Source of the DNA: an uncultured Lachnospiraceae bacterium
Lineage (GTDB): Bacteria > Bacillota > Clostridia > Lachnospirales > Lachnospiraceae
Assembly (NCBI GenBank): GCA_958402795.1
Contig: CATXUX010000002.1
Coordinates: 62,001-126,000, forward strand
Direction: 5' to 3'
Length of the DNA stretch: 64,000 nucleotides
The notes under the pieces: generated by a model
What the model saw: the letters and a program-made list of their open reading frames with translations, nothing else
Databases searched by the model: none
What the model was told of the DNA's origin: nothing
Part shown: positions 1-8,616 of the stretch, one piece after another
Layout of the letters: the number at the start of each line of letters is the position of its first letter
Position numbering within the stretch: position 1 is the stretch's first letter
Made by a program: the position numbers and the translations under genes

Positions 1-81
1 TTTCAGATAAGTAAGTGCTTTCTGGATTGCCTCCGGATATATCGTAATATCTCCCAAATTCTTTAAATTTCCAAATATCAT
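1..81 (-). CDS. YhcH/YjgK/YiaL family protein, N-terminal fragment
   Basis: The first 27 codons of a gene running off the left edge are visible. The product starts MIFGNLKNLGDI and continues with YPEAIQKALTYLK, which is the usual opening of the YhcH/YjgK/YiaL (DUF386) family; members are cupin-fold proteins found in sugar-acid and sialic-acid catabolic operons. A GGAG ribosome site lies about 10 bases before the ATG. It is the last visible gene of the TRAP transporter operon, about 60 bases after dctM, and this context supports import and use of a sialic-acid-like or uronic-type substrate. Only the N-terminus is seen, so the family call rests on one short match. Confidence 0.7.
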   Translation of the reverse strand, partial: MIFGNLKNLGDITIYPEAIQKALTYLK

Positions 82-139
82 GTCGTTTGTTCTCCTTTTC
101 TTTTTTTTAGTTAAATTATGATTTATAGATACCAGTCCG

Positions 140-1444
140 TCAGACAAGTCCTAATACTGTCGGAAGGAACATGGAAATCTGCGGGATGTAGGTTACCAGA
201 AGCAATACGGCGAGGATCACCAGGAAATAGGGGATCAGCGGCTTCATAACGGTTTCGATGGTAACCTTTCCGACTTTACATCCGGTAAACAGGATGGAGC
301 CGACCGGCGGTGTAATGGTTCCGATGCACAGGTTCAGGCAGATCATAATTCCGAAATGTACCGGATGCATACCGAAGGCTGTGCAGATCGGCAGGAAAAT
401 CGGTGTAAAGATCAGGATCGCAGGCGTCGGATCCATGAACGTTCCTACCAGAAGGATGATGACGTTCATCAGGATCAGGATTGCCACTTTGCTTCCGGAA
501 ATGGATAAAATTGCGTTTGCGATCATATCCGGCATTCCTGTGAAAGCCATTACCCATGACATAATCGAGGAAAGACCGATCATAAAGGTAATGATGCCCG
601 TCATATGCGCCGACTGCAGGATGATCTTCGGAATATCTTTCCATGTGATCGAACGGTAGATCAGGGAAAGAATCAAGGAATAAACAACCGCGATCGCGGA
701 ACCTTCTGTTGCTGTAAATACACCGAGCAGGATCCCGCCGATGATGATTACGATCAGCATAAGGCTTGGGATTGCGTCTAAAAATACCTTTACGGCAACT
801 TTCAGTGTGACACGTTCTTCAGATACATACCCTAGTTTTTTGGCAGATATCCCGGCAAGCAGCATGACACCGAGTCCCCACAGGATTCCCGGGATGTACC
901 CTGCCATGAACAGTGCGGACACAGATACGCTGCCGGCTACGGTCGAGTATACGATCAGCGTATTGCTCGGCGGGATCAGCATGCCTGTCGGTGCGGAAGC
1001 AATGTTGACTGCTGCGCTGAAATTTTTGTCGTAACCTTCTTTTTCTTCCAGAGGTCCCATAGTCCCGCCAATCGCAGCGGCGGCCGCCGCTCCGGAACCG
1101 CTGATCGCTCCGAACAGCATATTCGCCACGACGTTGGACTGCGCCAGTGCTCCGGGCATTCTGCCGCTCAAAACCTTTGCACAGTTGACCAGCCTGACGG
1201 CGATCCCCCCGTTGTTCATAATATTTCCAGCCAGAATAAAGAACGGGATCGCGACCAGAGAAAAAGTGTTTGAGCCTGCAAAAATTCTCTGTGCCGATGT
1301 AGTAAAGGAAATATCTGCCGGAAGCATACAAAGCATGGCAACCGCGGATGAAAGTCCGATTGCAACACTGATCGATACGCCCATACAAAGCATGACGATC
1401 AGCAGGATTGTCATAACCAGTGCTGTTTTTAATGCGATACTCAT
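140..1444 (-). CDS. dctM: TRAP transporter large permease DctM
   Basis: This 434-residue polytopic membrane protein has the length and layout of the DctM/SiaM subunit, which forms the sodium-coupled translocation path of tripartite (TRAP) transporters. Recognisable family segments include AIPFFILAGNIMNNGGIA near residue 65, GAISGSGAAAAAAIG near 115, PPSNTLIVYS near 160 and PPVGSILF near 380. It begins one base after the end of dctQ with a good AAGGAGG site before its ATG, so the two are translationally linked. The substrate cannot be told from this subunit; the YhcH-like neighbour suggests a sugar acid. Confidence 0.95.
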   Translation of the reverse strand: MSIALKTALVMTILLIVMLCMGVSISVAIGLSSAVAMLCMLPADISFTTSAQRIFAGSNTFSLVAIPFFILAGNIMNNGGIAVRLVNCAKVLSGRMPGALAQSNVVANMLFGAISGSGAAAAAAIGGTMGPLEEKEGYDKNFSAAVNIASAPTGMLIPPSNTLIVYSTVAGSVSVSALFMAGYIPGILWGLGVMLLAGISAKKLGYVSEERVTLKVAVKVFLDAIPSLMLIVIIIGGILLGVFTATEGSAIAVVYSLILSLIYRSITWKDIPKIILQSAHMTGIITFMIGLSSIMSWVMAFTGMPDMIANAILSISGSKVAILILMNVIILLVGTFMDPTPAILIFTPIFLPICTAFGMHPVHFGIMICLNLCIGTITPPVGSILFTGCKVGKVTIETVMKPLIPYFLVILAVLLLVTYIPQISMFLPTVLGLV

Positions 1445-1933
1445 CTATTTTTCCTCCTTGATCTTCTGTCTCTCTTTGATGCTTTCCATCATATTATAGA
1501 TACAGTAAAATGTAGTCACCACGCCGCAGACCGGAATGACGGCATATACGAGTCCCATTGCAATATGGAGCGTTGCATCCTGCTGCACCATCTGCATCTT
1601 TGCCACGGAAAACCCGCCGATGGTCATCACCGCGACTGAAAAAATGATATTGATGATCTCCGTCAGAATATCTGCCAGATTCTTCAGCTTCGGCGGAAAC
1701 TTGTCTTTCAGCGCGGTAATACACATGTGGTCGCGCTGTCCGAACACGTAGGTGGCCGTGATCAGCACAAGCCATACAAACAGATACCGCGTCAGCATTT
1801 CACTGAATGTACTTGGATTGCTCAGAAAATATCTGGCGATCACCTGCCAGGTTACCAGAAGCACCATGATGATCATGATCGCTACGCTGGCAAATTCCAT
1901 CACTTTGTCAACGGCCTTCTTCACTGCTTTCAT
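1445..1933 (-). CDS. dctQ: TRAP transporter small permease DctQ
   Basis: A 162-residue protein with four predicted membrane helices (about residues 15-35, 50-68, 90-108 and 128-148), the usual size and topology of DctQ. It contains the family-typical WQVIARYFLSNPSTFSEML segment around residues 29-47. DctQ holds the large permease and the binding protein together at the membrane. Its start overlaps the 3' end of dctP by 26 bases and is preceded by GGAGGAGA. Confidence is high because both neighbours are the other two TRAP subunits in the expected order. Confidence 0.93.
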   Translation of the reverse strand: MKAVKKAVDKVMEFASVAIMIIMVLLVTWQVIARYFLSNPSTFSEMLTRYLFVWLVLITATYVFGQRDHMCITALKDKFPPKLKNLADILTEIINIIFSVAVMTIGGFSVAKMQMVQQDATLHIAMGLVYAVIPVCGVVTTFYCIYNMMESIKERQKIKEEK

Positions 1934-2954
1934 TCTCTTTCTCCTCCTCTTTTACTTTCTGTACTGCGTCATAAATCCGCCGCGTGACATCGGACCGGTC
2001 GGCAAGCTCGTCAAGGATCGGCTGGCAGCGTTCCCGGAAGATCTCGGTGTCCGGATATACAAATGTCACGCCTGCCTCTTCTGCATCTTGTTTTGCCTCT
2101 TCTACAGATTCCTCGAACAAGTCAAATTCTTTTTCAACGGATTCCTTCATCAGCCGGTCGTAAACCTCCCGGTCTTCGGCGCTCATGTCCTGTAAAAATT
2201 CTGCGTTTGCGATCACGACGTCCGGCATTACGACATGCTGGGTGTAGGAATAGTATTTTGCTACTTCGTAATGTTTGAAATCCACATATACACGTTCACT
2301 GTTTTCCGCCCCGTCAATGACCTTCTGCTGGATCCCGGTATAGACATCTCCCTGCGCCATCGGAACACCCACGCCGCCCATCAGCTTTGTCATCTGGATG
2401 TAGGTATCGCTGTCCATGACGCGGACTTTTAATCCTTTCATGTCCTCCGGCGTCTCGATCGGTTTGGAAGCGTATATGTTGCGCATTCCGGAGGTATATA
2501 CGGCGACTACTTCAAAGTTGTATTTCTGCGTTGATGCAAACAGTTCGTCGAAGGTGCCGTTTAATGTGACTTTACGGAGCTGATCCACACTGTCATATAA
2601 ATAGGGTGCGCCGATGATCGCAAAATCCTCATTATAGCCTTCCGGAACACTGCACGGCACCATCGCCATCTGAAGCGCTCCGGTTCTGACAAACTCCGTG
2701 ACCGGCCCCTGGTCTCCGAGGATTGCATTCGGATAAATCTCGACCTTGTACCTTCCGTCTGTCTCTTCTTCAAACTTTTCCCCAAATTCTTTCATCGCAA
2801 GATATTCCGGATGCTCTTCCGACTGGTTAAATGCAACCCGGATAATCTGCGTATCCTGTACGGAGTCGGAGCTCTCCGATGCTTTGCCGCCACATCCGGT
2901 TAATGATAAAATGACTGCTCCGGCCGCGGCGATCCATACTGTTTTCTTTTTCAT
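1908..2954 (-). CDS. dctP: TRAP transporter solute-binding protein DctP, lipoprotein
   Basis: A 348-residue extracytoplasmic binding protein. I start it at 2954 because this ATG has a GGAG site eight bases upstream and opens a clean lipoprotein signal (basic start, hydrophobic stretch, SLTGC lipobox with Cys21); the frame is open further upstream but that extension is not signal-like and crosses the promoter. DctP features include FGEKFEEETDGRYKVEIYPN, the LKVRVMDSD motif and the region with GAENSERVYVDFKHYEVAKY. It captures the solute outside the cell and hands it to DctQM. First gene of the operon, behind the promoter and palindrome listed next. Confidence 0.93.
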   Translation of the reverse strand: MKKKTVWIAAAGAVILSLTGCGGKASESSDSVQDTQIIRVAFNQSEEHPEYLAMKEFGEKFEEETDGRYKVEIYPNAILGDQGPVTEFVRTGALQMAMVPCSVPEGYNEDFAIIGAPYLYDSVDQLRKVTLNGTFDELFASTQKYNFEVVAVYTSGMRNIYASKPIETPEDMKGLKVRVMDSDTYIQMTKLMGGVGVPMAQGDVYTGIQQKVIDGAENSERVYVDFKHYEVAKYYSYTQHVVMPDVVIANAEFLQDMSAEDREVYDRLMKESVEKEFDLFEESVEEAKQDAEEAGVTFVYPDTEIFRERCQPILDELADRSDVTRRIYDAVQKVKEEEKENESSEEGR

Positions 2955-2989
2955 GGTTATTCTCACTCCACATTTTTTGACAAGTTTTC

Positions 2990-3001
2990 GAAAGCGCTTT
3001 C
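2990..3001. promoter_or_regulatory. LacI-family or cre-like palindromic operator
   Basis: GAAAGCGCTTTC is a perfect 12-bp palindrome with the central CG typical of LacI/CcpA-family half sites. It sits just downstream of the predicted start of transcription of the TRAP operon, where a bound repressor would block the polymerase. Whether it answers to CcpA or to a local LacI-type regulator cannot be told here; no such regulator is encoded in the window. Confidence 0.65.
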
Positions 3002-3017
3002 TTTTTATTTCATTCGT

Positions 3018-3046
3018 ATCATAGCATTTTTGAGATTCATTTTCAA
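3018..3046 (-). promoter_or_regulatory. Sigma-A promoter of the TRAP operon
   Basis: On the minus strand TTGAAA (3041-3046) and TATGAT (3018-3023) are separated by exactly 17 bases. Transcription would begin about 55 bases before the dctP ATG, and the GAAAGCGCTTTC palindrome lies between. Confidence 0.75.
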
Positions 3047-3515
3047 GACAAAACTCAAAGAAAAAGTATTTTTGTACATTCTCGATAAAAATCAGATCCA
3101 ATTTTTGTGCGACCTGCACATAGAATGGGATCTCCTAATCAATGGTTTTGAGAAAGAGACGGATCAGAACGAAAAGATGAGCTGCCTGGGCCGCATTGTT
3201 TATGAATACGAGGCACAGAAAAAAGTCTTGCAGTTCGGACTTTCTGTATTACGACAACAGAGAGAAGTTTGGACAAATTGCTGGGTTTTCAGCGGAATAT
3301 CGCATAAAAACAAGGCGAAAAGTAAATTTTTATTAGAAAACGTACTTTCTTTTTGACCTTTTGGGAAAAAAGGAGTACAATACCATTTGTAACAATAAAG
3401 TGTGTAAATAATTTAACAAAGATGCGCTCCGGCAATACAGCTTACTTATGGAACATTTCGGAATGCCGGATCGTACAGGACAGAGCAAGAGTGTTTTTTA
3501 TAGGAGGAACAGATA
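3047..3515. other. Intergenic region between dctP and the DUF6465 gene
   Basis: About 470 bases without a convincing gene. An open frame covers 3030-3356 on the plus strand, but it has no ribosome site, starts inside the TRAP promoter and shows no recognisable family, so I do not call it. The right part carries the promoter at 3353-3381 and roughly 130 bases of 5' untranslated sequence of the next gene. Confidence 0.6.
3353..3381 (+). promoter_or_regulatory. Promoter of the DUF6465 gene
   Basis: TTGACC (3353-3358), a 17-base spacer and TACAAT (3376-3381). This implies a leader of about 130 bases before the ATG at 3516. Confidence 0.7.
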
Positions 3516-3965
3516 ATGCCAAGAACAAAGAAGACACAGACAACACCGGAAGCTGTTGAGACGAAGGTGGAGGAAGCAGCGGCAGAGACGAAGGCTGCTG
3601 CAAAGAAACCGGCTGCGAAAAAGACACAGAAGGCGATCGGAACACAGAAGGACAGCACGAAGAAGATTGAGACGAAAGCTGGCGTTCTGGTAGACGCTCC
3701 GGAGAAAGCAGAGAAGACAGAGACGAAGAAACCGGCAACAAGAAGAACGACAAAGAAGGCAGAAACAAAGACAGAACTGTATCTGCAGTATGCCGGAAAA
3801 GAATATTCAGATAAAGAGATTTTCCAGAAAGTGAAAGAGACCTGGACAAAGGTATTAAAGAACAAGGTCGGAGATATGAAGGAAGTCAAGATTTATCTGA
3901 AGCCGGAAGAGAATGCCGCTTATTATGTGATCAATGGCGACGTCAGCGGCAAGGTAGAACTCTAG
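3516..3965 (+). CDS. DUF6465 family protein with Lys/Ala-rich tail
   Basis: A 149-residue protein in two parts. Residues 1-86 are low-complexity, rich in Lys, Ala, Thr and Glu, with repeated AAKKPAAKK-like stretches resembling histone-H1-like or AlgP-type tails. Residues 87-149 form a compact domain starting ELYLQYAGKEYSDKEIF and ending YYVINGDVSGKVEL, which I recognise as DUF6465, common in Lachnospiraceae. The function is unknown; the basic tail suggests nucleic-acid or polyanion binding, which is inference. GGAGG lies 7 bases before the ATG and a strong terminator follows, so it is monocistronic. Confidence 0.85.
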   Translation: MPRTKKTQTTPEAVETKVEEAAAETKAAAKKPAAKKTQKAIGTQKDSTKKIETKAGVLVDAPEKAEKTETKKPATRRTTKKAETKTELYLQYAGKEYSDKEIFQKVKETWTKVLKNKVGDMKEVKIYLKPEENAAYYVINGDVSGKVEL

Positions 3966-3995
3966 GATTTATGTAAAAAAATATGGAAGCAGGCG

Positions 3996-4023
3996 ATCCC
4001 GGTTTAATACCGGGATTTTTTTT
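3996..4023 (+). terminator. Rho-independent terminator after DUF6465 gene
   Basis: Stem ATCCCGGT/ACCGGGAT with a five-base loop, followed by eight T. Confidence 0.9.
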
Positions 4024-4049
4024 CTGCTGATGACAGCAAAGATATGCAG

Positions 4050-4078
4050 TTGTTAAGTTTATAAATCCGTGTTAAACT
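4050..4078 (+). promoter_or_regulatory. Promoter of the HD/Sir2 gene pair, with leader hairpin
   Basis: TTGTTA (4050-4055), 17 bases, TAAACT (4073-4078). In the leader, 4102-4126 folds as a small hairpin (TTTCACA/TGTGAAA core) ending just before the AAAGGAGAG ribosome site of the next gene; it might tune initiation. Confidence 0.5.
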
Positions 4079-4140
4079 AATCAATATAAATCAGGTGATT
4101 ACTTTTCACAAACGAAGTGTGAAAGGGAAAGGAGAGCAAA

Positions 4141-4740
4141 ATGGACAGACTGGAACAACAACTACAGTTTATTGTTGAGATTGACAAGGTGAAAAACATT
4201 TACCGGCAGACATATCTGGCGGACGCCGGACGGAAAGAGAATGATGCGGAGCATTCCTGGCATATTGCTCTGATGGCGTATCTGCTTCAGGAGTATGTGG
4301 AGGAACCGGTGGACGTTACGAAAGTGATGATCATGGTGCTTCTCCACGATCTTGTGGAGATTGACGCGGGAGATACGTACGCGTATGATCCGGAGGGTGC
4401 GAAGACGAAACAGGACAGAGAAATGAAAGCCGCGGCACGGATCTTTGGTCTGCTCCCGGAGGATCAGGGAACTTATTTTATGGGATTGTGGCAGGAGTTT
4501 GAGGGATATGAAACGGCGGAGGCAAAGTATGCGCATCTGTTGGATAATCTCCAGCCGATGCTGTTGAACGATGCGTCCGGCGGAAAAAGCTGGGTAGAGC
4601 ATCAGGTCAGAAAATCCCAGATTTACAAGCGGAATGAGAAGATAGAAGAGACGTCGGAAGCAATTTGGAACTGCATGAAAGGGATCGTGGACAAGCATAT
4701 TCAGCAGAATCATATTATAGACGATAAGGGGGAAGCGTGA
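4141..4740 (+). CDS. HD-domain hydrolase, HDDC2/YfbR-like (probable 5'-deoxynucleotidase)
   Basis: A 199-residue HD-superfamily protein. The metal ligands are visible as DAEHSWHIA (His38), LLHDLVEIDAGD (His69, Asp70, with Glu73 and Asp75) and a later Asp near HLLDNLQP. Length and motif spacing fit the HDDC2/YfbR group, whose known members remove phosphate from deoxynucleoside monophosphates. The ATG has AAAGGAGAG six bases upstream. Its TGA overlaps the start of the Sir2 gene (TGATG), so the two are translationally coupled. Assignment to HD_3-type nucleotidases is good; the exact substrate is inferred. Confidence 0.85.
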   Translation: MDRLEQQLQFIVEIDKVKNIYRQTYLADAGRKENDAEHSWHIALMAYLLQEYVEEPVDVTKVMIMVLLHDLVEIDAGDTYAYDPEGAKTKQDREMKAAARIFGLLPEDQGTYFMGLWQEFEGYETAEAKYAHLLDNLQPMLLNDASGGKSWVEHQVRKSQIYKRNEKIEETSEAIWNCMKGIVDKHIQQNHIIDDKGEA

Positions 4741-5480
4741 TGTACGAGCAGGAAATCGAACGATTGCAGGAAATGATCGATGAGAGTCAGAATATTGTCT
4801 TTTTCGGCGGGGCGGGTGTATCTACAGAAAGCGGGATTCCGGATTTTCGGAGCGCGGATGGAATCTACCACCAGTCTTACCGGTATACGCCCGAGGAAGT
4901 GGTGAGCCACAGCTTCTTTTTGAAACATCCGGAAGCATTCTATGAATTCTATAGGGACAAAATGATCTATCCGGAGGCAAAGCCGAATCCGGCCCACCAA
5001 AAGCTTGCCGAGCTGGAGCAGGCGGGAAAGCTGACGGCCATCGTGACACAGAATATTGACGGACTGCACCAGGCGGCGGGAAGCAGAAACGTCTATGAAC
5101 TTCACGGCAGTATCCATCGCAATTACTGCATGGACTGCCATGCATTTTATGATGCAGATTACATCAAACATTCTGATGGCGTTCCGCATTGCAAAAAATG
5201 CGGCGGCATCATCAAACCGGATGTGGTGCTCTATGAGGAGGGACTGGATTCTGCGACGATACAGGGCGCTGTGTCCGCAATCTCCCGGGCAGACATGCTG
5301 ATCATCGGGGGGACGTCGCTGGTCGTGTATCCGGCGGCGGGGTTCATCGACTATTTTCAGGGAAAATATCTTGTCGTGATCAATAAATCAGAAACTGCGA
5401 AAAGCGTCCGGGCAGATCTTACGATCAATGCGCCGATCGGGGAGGTTATGGGGCATATTGTAGTAGAAAATATAGATTAG
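4740..5480 (+). CDS. cobB: NAD-dependent protein deacylase, Sir2 family
   Basis: A complete 246-residue sirtuin. The NAD-binding GAGVSTESGIPDFRS is at residues 24-38, TQNIDGLH at 103-110, the catalytic His is in ELHGS (His122), and four zinc ligands are Cys130, Cys133, Cys151 and Cys154. GTSLVVYPAAG forms the second NAD segment. It removes acyl groups from lysines using NAD. I prefer the ATG at 4740, overlapping the upstream stop and spaced properly from AAGGGGG; an in-frame GTG lies one codon earlier. The short Cys-X2-Cys-X17-Cys-X2-Cys zinc module fits bacterial CobB/SrtN proteins. Confidence 0.95.
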   Translation: MYEQEIERLQEMIDESQNIVFFGGAGVSTESGIPDFRSADGIYHQSYRYTPEEVVSHSFFLKHPEAFYEFYRDKMIYPEAKPNPAHQKLAELEQAGKLTAIVTQNIDGLHQAAGSRNVYELHGSIHRNYCMDCHAFYDADYIKHSDGVPHCKKCGGIIKPDVVLYEEGLDSATIQGAVSAISRADMLIIGGTSLVVYPAAGFIDYFQGKYLVVINKSETAKSVRADLTINAPIGEVMGHIVVENID

Positions 5481-5509
5481 AAACGATAATAGACGGGGAT
5501 GTAAAAAGA

Positions 5510-6670
5510 ATGGATTCGAAAAGAAGAAATTATAAAATCCTTGGACTGGAAGCAGGAATGATTTTAGGAGCAAGTGATTTTGAATATCCTGTCTTTGCGA
5601 TATATTTATTAGAACAAGGAATATCAAATTCTGAAATTTCCCTGCTGTTTTCGTTACAGGCGATGGCTGTGTTTTTGTTTGAATATGTGACGGGAATCAT
5701 TGCGGACAAAATGGGGGCAAAGAGAATTCTGATTTTGGGAACGTATTCTATGATGATAGCAGAGCTGCTGTTCATTTTTGCAAAAACAAACATTCTTTTT
5801 TACGCGTGTGCAATGGTTTTTATTTCCTTTGGGGTTGCGTCGAAGAGTGGAGCCGATATTGCGAGCCTGCACACGTTCATCAATAAGGAAGAAAAGAGCA
5901 GCGGAATTTTTGAAAAAACAATTAGTGGATATATGTCTGTAAAATCACTTTGGCCTATTATTACAACCATTGCAGGAACTCAATGTTATGCGATTCATCC
6001 GGTGTTTCCGTTTGTGCTGTCGTTGATTTCGAACGCAATAAGCGGTTTGATTTATGGTACGATTCTTCCAAAAGAATCTGTGAGTAGGAAGAAAACAAAA
6101 ACGATTATTTTGTCAACAGTGAAGCAGACTTTCTGTCATAGAGAATCCGTTGTTTTACTTGCACTGGTCTGTATTGTGAATCCAGTTTATCAAGTGCTGT
6201 CAAATTATTTGCAGTTAAAAGCAGACATGCTTAATTTTAATATTGCGAATCTGGGATTTGTATACGTGCTTCTTTATATCGGGGAAGCAGTCGGTAATAA
6301 AATCTGGCTGCGATTCTCTAAAAAGACGGATATCTCATGGATTGTAAGATGTTCTATTATGGGCATGATATTTATGATCGTGCTGCTTACAAGAAATATT
6401 TATCCGGTTGTAATTATCTTGTATGGAATATTTTATGGTCTGATATCTACAACAAATGTGATTCAGATTAATAAGATCGCTGATGATTCAAATCGGGCAA
6501 CGATGATGTCACAACAGCATTCATTTGTCAAAATAAGTCAAACTCTGTTTTGGCTATTATGCAGCGGGATTTTAAGTATATCACAGTGGAATGTTGTACT
6601 TTATTTCTGCTGCGTAATGTTATTTATAAGCCTGCTATCTTGTTTGAAAAAGGACTCTTTTTCTAACTGA
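5510..6670 (+). CDS. MFS transporter
   Basis: A 386-residue protein with about twelve hydrophobic segments and an MFS loop signature ADKMGAKRILILGTYSMM after the second helix. It looks like a drug/metabolite exporter of the facilitator superfamily, but the substrate is unknown. The gene is much richer in A and T, especially in third positions, than the Sir2 gene just before it, which suggests recent acquisition together with the next small gene. The ATG has only a moderate site (GGGGATG about 11 bases upstream). Confidence 0.85.
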   Translation: MDSKRRNYKILGLEAGMILGASDFEYPVFAIYLLEQGISNSEISLLFSLQAMAVFLFEYVTGIIADKMGAKRILILGTYSMMIAELLFIFAKTNILFYACAMVFISFGVASKSGADIASLHTFINKEEKSSGIFEKTISGYMSVKSLWPIITTIAGTQCYAIHPVFPFVLSLISNAISGLIYGTILPKESVSRKKTKTIILSTVKQTFCHRESVVLLALVCIVNPVYQVLSNYLQLKADMLNFNIANLGFVYVLLYIGEAVGNKIWLRFSKKTDISWIVRCSIMGMIFMIVLLTRNIYPVVIILYGIFYGLISTTNVIQINKIADDSNRATMMSQQHSFVKISQTLFWLLCSGILSISQWNVVLYFCCVMLFISLLSCLKKDSFSN

Positions 6671-6699
6671 ATGAAATAGGATCTACGGGGGTGTGCTCA

Positions 6700-7104
6700 A
6701 TGAAAAAAAGATATTGTTCCATTGTGATACTTGGAATAGTAATATTGATTCTGCCATTAGAATGGTATACAAATTTAAAAGTTGATCCGCGCACGTTCAC
6801 AGTATTGTCGACCAGCGGAGTACAGGCTATGCTGGATTGTGGTATGCGAATGGGGATGATCTTTCTGCTGACAATAGTAGTGCAAGGTTTGTCACTCAAA
6901 TGTAATTCAGTCATTTATGCTGTCTTGGCAAAGATACTTTTTGGCATCGTGTTAATTACGTATCCGATGGTAGTTTATGAGATGAAAGATTATGCGATAG
7001 GAATCATGATTGAATTTTATTCCACGGGATTTTACCTTGCCATTTTGATAATCTGCGCAAGCATTCTTGCAGATCTGATATCTGGCAGGCGTACTGCTGG
7101 CTGA
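6700..7104 (+). CDS. Hypothetical membrane protein
   Basis: A 134-residue protein with about four hydrophobic segments (roughly residues 8-25, 40-65, 70-92 and 100-126) and a short basic tail SGRRTAG. I recognise no family. The ATG at 6700 is chosen because GGGGGTG lies just upstream; an in-frame GTG three codons earlier is possible. It follows the MFS gene by 29 bases, shares its AT-rich composition and is probably co-transcribed with it. Confidence 0.6.
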   Translation: MKKRYCSIVILGIVILILPLEWYTNLKVDPRTFTVLSTSGVQAMLDCGMRMGMIFLLTIVVQGLSLKCNSVIYAVLAKILFGIVLITYPMVVYEMKDYAIGIMIEFYSTGFYLAILIICASILADLISGRRTAG

Positions 7105-7246
7105 CTATGTGTTTGAACCTTTTATGGGAAGGGCAGGGGTAATTCTACTGTTTATATCTCCTCACAGAGAAAGATTTTAGTCTTTTCGGAACAAAAAGGA
7201 CGGAATGGAGCGGAAAGACAGATCCTTAGATGTTATGATAAACGCC

Positions 7247-7298
7247 GAAAATGCCGATGGGCATTTTCATTTTAACCCATGGGTTAGCAAAAACTAAC
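7247..7298. promoter_or_regulatory. Leader hairpin and palindromic operator before the ECF operon
   Basis: Three nested signals precede the ECF operon: a hairpin GAAAATGCC/GGCATTTTC (7247-7268), a perfect 14-bp palindrome TAACCCATGGGTTA (7273-7286), and a GTTAG/CTAAC inverted repeat (7283-7298). TATGAT at about 7234 could be the -10 element although no good -35 is seen. The palindrome is a plausible operator for the operon's own AraC protein or for a metal-responsive repressor. Confidence 0.5.
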
Positions 7299-7315
7299 TA
7301 TAAGGAGGAGATATT

Positions 7316-7921
7316 ATGTCTGATGCAAGTAGGGACAAAAAGCTGAATGGAAAGGATCTTATTACCATTGGTATCTTTTCTGCGATTTATTTTGTTATCA
7401 ATTTTGCTTTTATGCTTCTTGGAGGTATCCATCCCGTCCTGTGGATGCTGATGCCCGGCTTCATCGCAGTGTTTGCGGGAATTCCATTTATGTTGATGAC
7501 TGCAAAAGTTCAAAAAACCGGAGCTGTTTTTCTGATGGGACTCATTACCGCACTTATTTATTTTGCAACCGGACAGTTTACACTCGTGATCTTGATTTCG
7601 ATGGCGTCTACCTGTATTTTAGCAGAGATTGTCCGTGCGGTTACCGGGTACAATCGTTTTAAAGGGAACGCAGCTGCGTATGTTATTTTTTCGCTGGGGA
7701 TGGTAGGCTCTCCGCTTCCGATCTGGCTATTTAAACAGGAATTTCTGACACAGATGATCGACCAGGGGATGTCTGCTGATTATGTGGCGGCGGTCGAGGC
7801 GATTTCATCAAATACGATGTTGATCGTGTTATTTGTGGCTCCGGTGATCGGCGGCATTATTGGCGCTTTTATTGCAAGAGGTCTGTTTAAAAAGCATTTT
7901 GAAAAGGCAGGGATTGTGTAA
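7316..7921 (+). CDS. ECF transporter S component, MptD/Trep_Strep family
   Basis: A 201-residue integral membrane protein with five to six helices, beginning with a short polar tail and the helix DLITIGIFSAIYFVINFAFM. It matches the MptD-type S components that determine substrate binding in energy-coupling-factor importers. The substrate of this family is not established; the neighbours here suggest a metal chelate. The ATG has AAGGAGGAG seven bases upstream and the stop overlaps the next start (TAATG). First gene of a six-gene operon. Confidence 0.85.
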   Translation: MSDASRDKKLNGKDLITIGIFSAIYFVINFAFMLLGGIHPVLWMLMPGFIAVFAGIPFMLMTAKVQKTGAVFLMGLITALIYFATGQFTLVILISMASTCILAEIVRAVTGYNRFKGNAAAYVIFSLGMVGSPLPIWLFKQEFLTQMIDQGMSADYVAAVEAISSNTMLIVLFVAPVIGGIIGAFIARGLFKKHFEKAGIV

Positions 7922-8604
7922 TGAGCGAAGTTCGCAAAATACATACATTAGAGTTCGATCCACGGACAGAATTGCTTCTGTTGGTATTGGCAAATGTAGT
8001 AGCTTTTACGCAGCGCTCCGTATGGGTTGAAATTACATGGGTTGTTTTGCTGCTCCTGCTGATCATTGCCTGCGGCTGTGGAAAGGCCGCGGGCAAATTA
8101 GGGATCGCCTTTAGCGCTTGTTTACTTATACAATACTATGTATTCCCGAACGGACCGAAGCTCTTAGCCAGTACATTTAGCATTCTGGTGTCTTATGCAA
8201 GAAAGATTTTTCCGTGTTTGATCGTTGGTACATTGATCATACAAAAAACATCTGTCAGAGAACTGATGGTTGCGCTCCGAAAATGGCATATTCCGCAGGG
8301 ATTTATTATACCGTTGTCTGTAACGATCCGGTATTTTCCGGCATTAAAGGAGGAAGTCGGTTATATTCGGGACGCTATGAAACTTCGCAGCATCCATGGA
8401 CCGCAAAAAATCGAGTGCCTGTTGGTGCCAACTATGATTTCTGCGACCACAACGGCAGAAGAATTATCTGCGGCCGCTGTTACGCGTGGAATCGAAAATC
8501 CTGCACCGAAGACGAGCATGATAGAAATGAAATTTGGCGTTTGGGATTTTTTATGTCTGGCAATCGGCGTGATTTTTTGCATCATTTCGATGACAGTGGG
8601 ATAG
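7921..8604 (+). CDS. ECF transporter transmembrane component EcfT (CbiQ-like)
   Basis: A 227-residue EcfT-type protein with N-terminal helices (about residues 17-60) and a cytoplasmic coupling region carrying the paired motifs AMKLRSI and AAAVTRGI. In the family these Ala-Arg motifs dock on the two ATPase domains. It energises the S component encoded immediately upstream, with which it overlaps by one base. The product is directly followed, 12 bases later, by the double ATPase. Confidence 0.9.
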   Translation: MSEVRKIHTLEFDPRTELLLLVLANVVAFTQRSVWVEITWVVLLLLLIIACGCGKAAGKLGIAFSACLLIQYYVFPNGPKLLASTFSILVSYARKIFPCLIVGTLIIQKTSVRELMVALRKWHIPQGFIIPLSVTIRYFPALKEEVGYIRDAMKLRSIHGPQKIECLLVPTMISATTTAEELSAAAVTRGIENPAPKTSMIEMKFGVWDFLCLAIGVIFCIISMTVG

Positions 8605-8616
8605 GAGGTGTTCTGT

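Noticed and set aside
3030..3356. Plus-strand frame of about 108 codons between dctP and the DUF6465 gene
   Set aside because: It begins inside the TRAP promoter, has no ribosome site and shows no family features.
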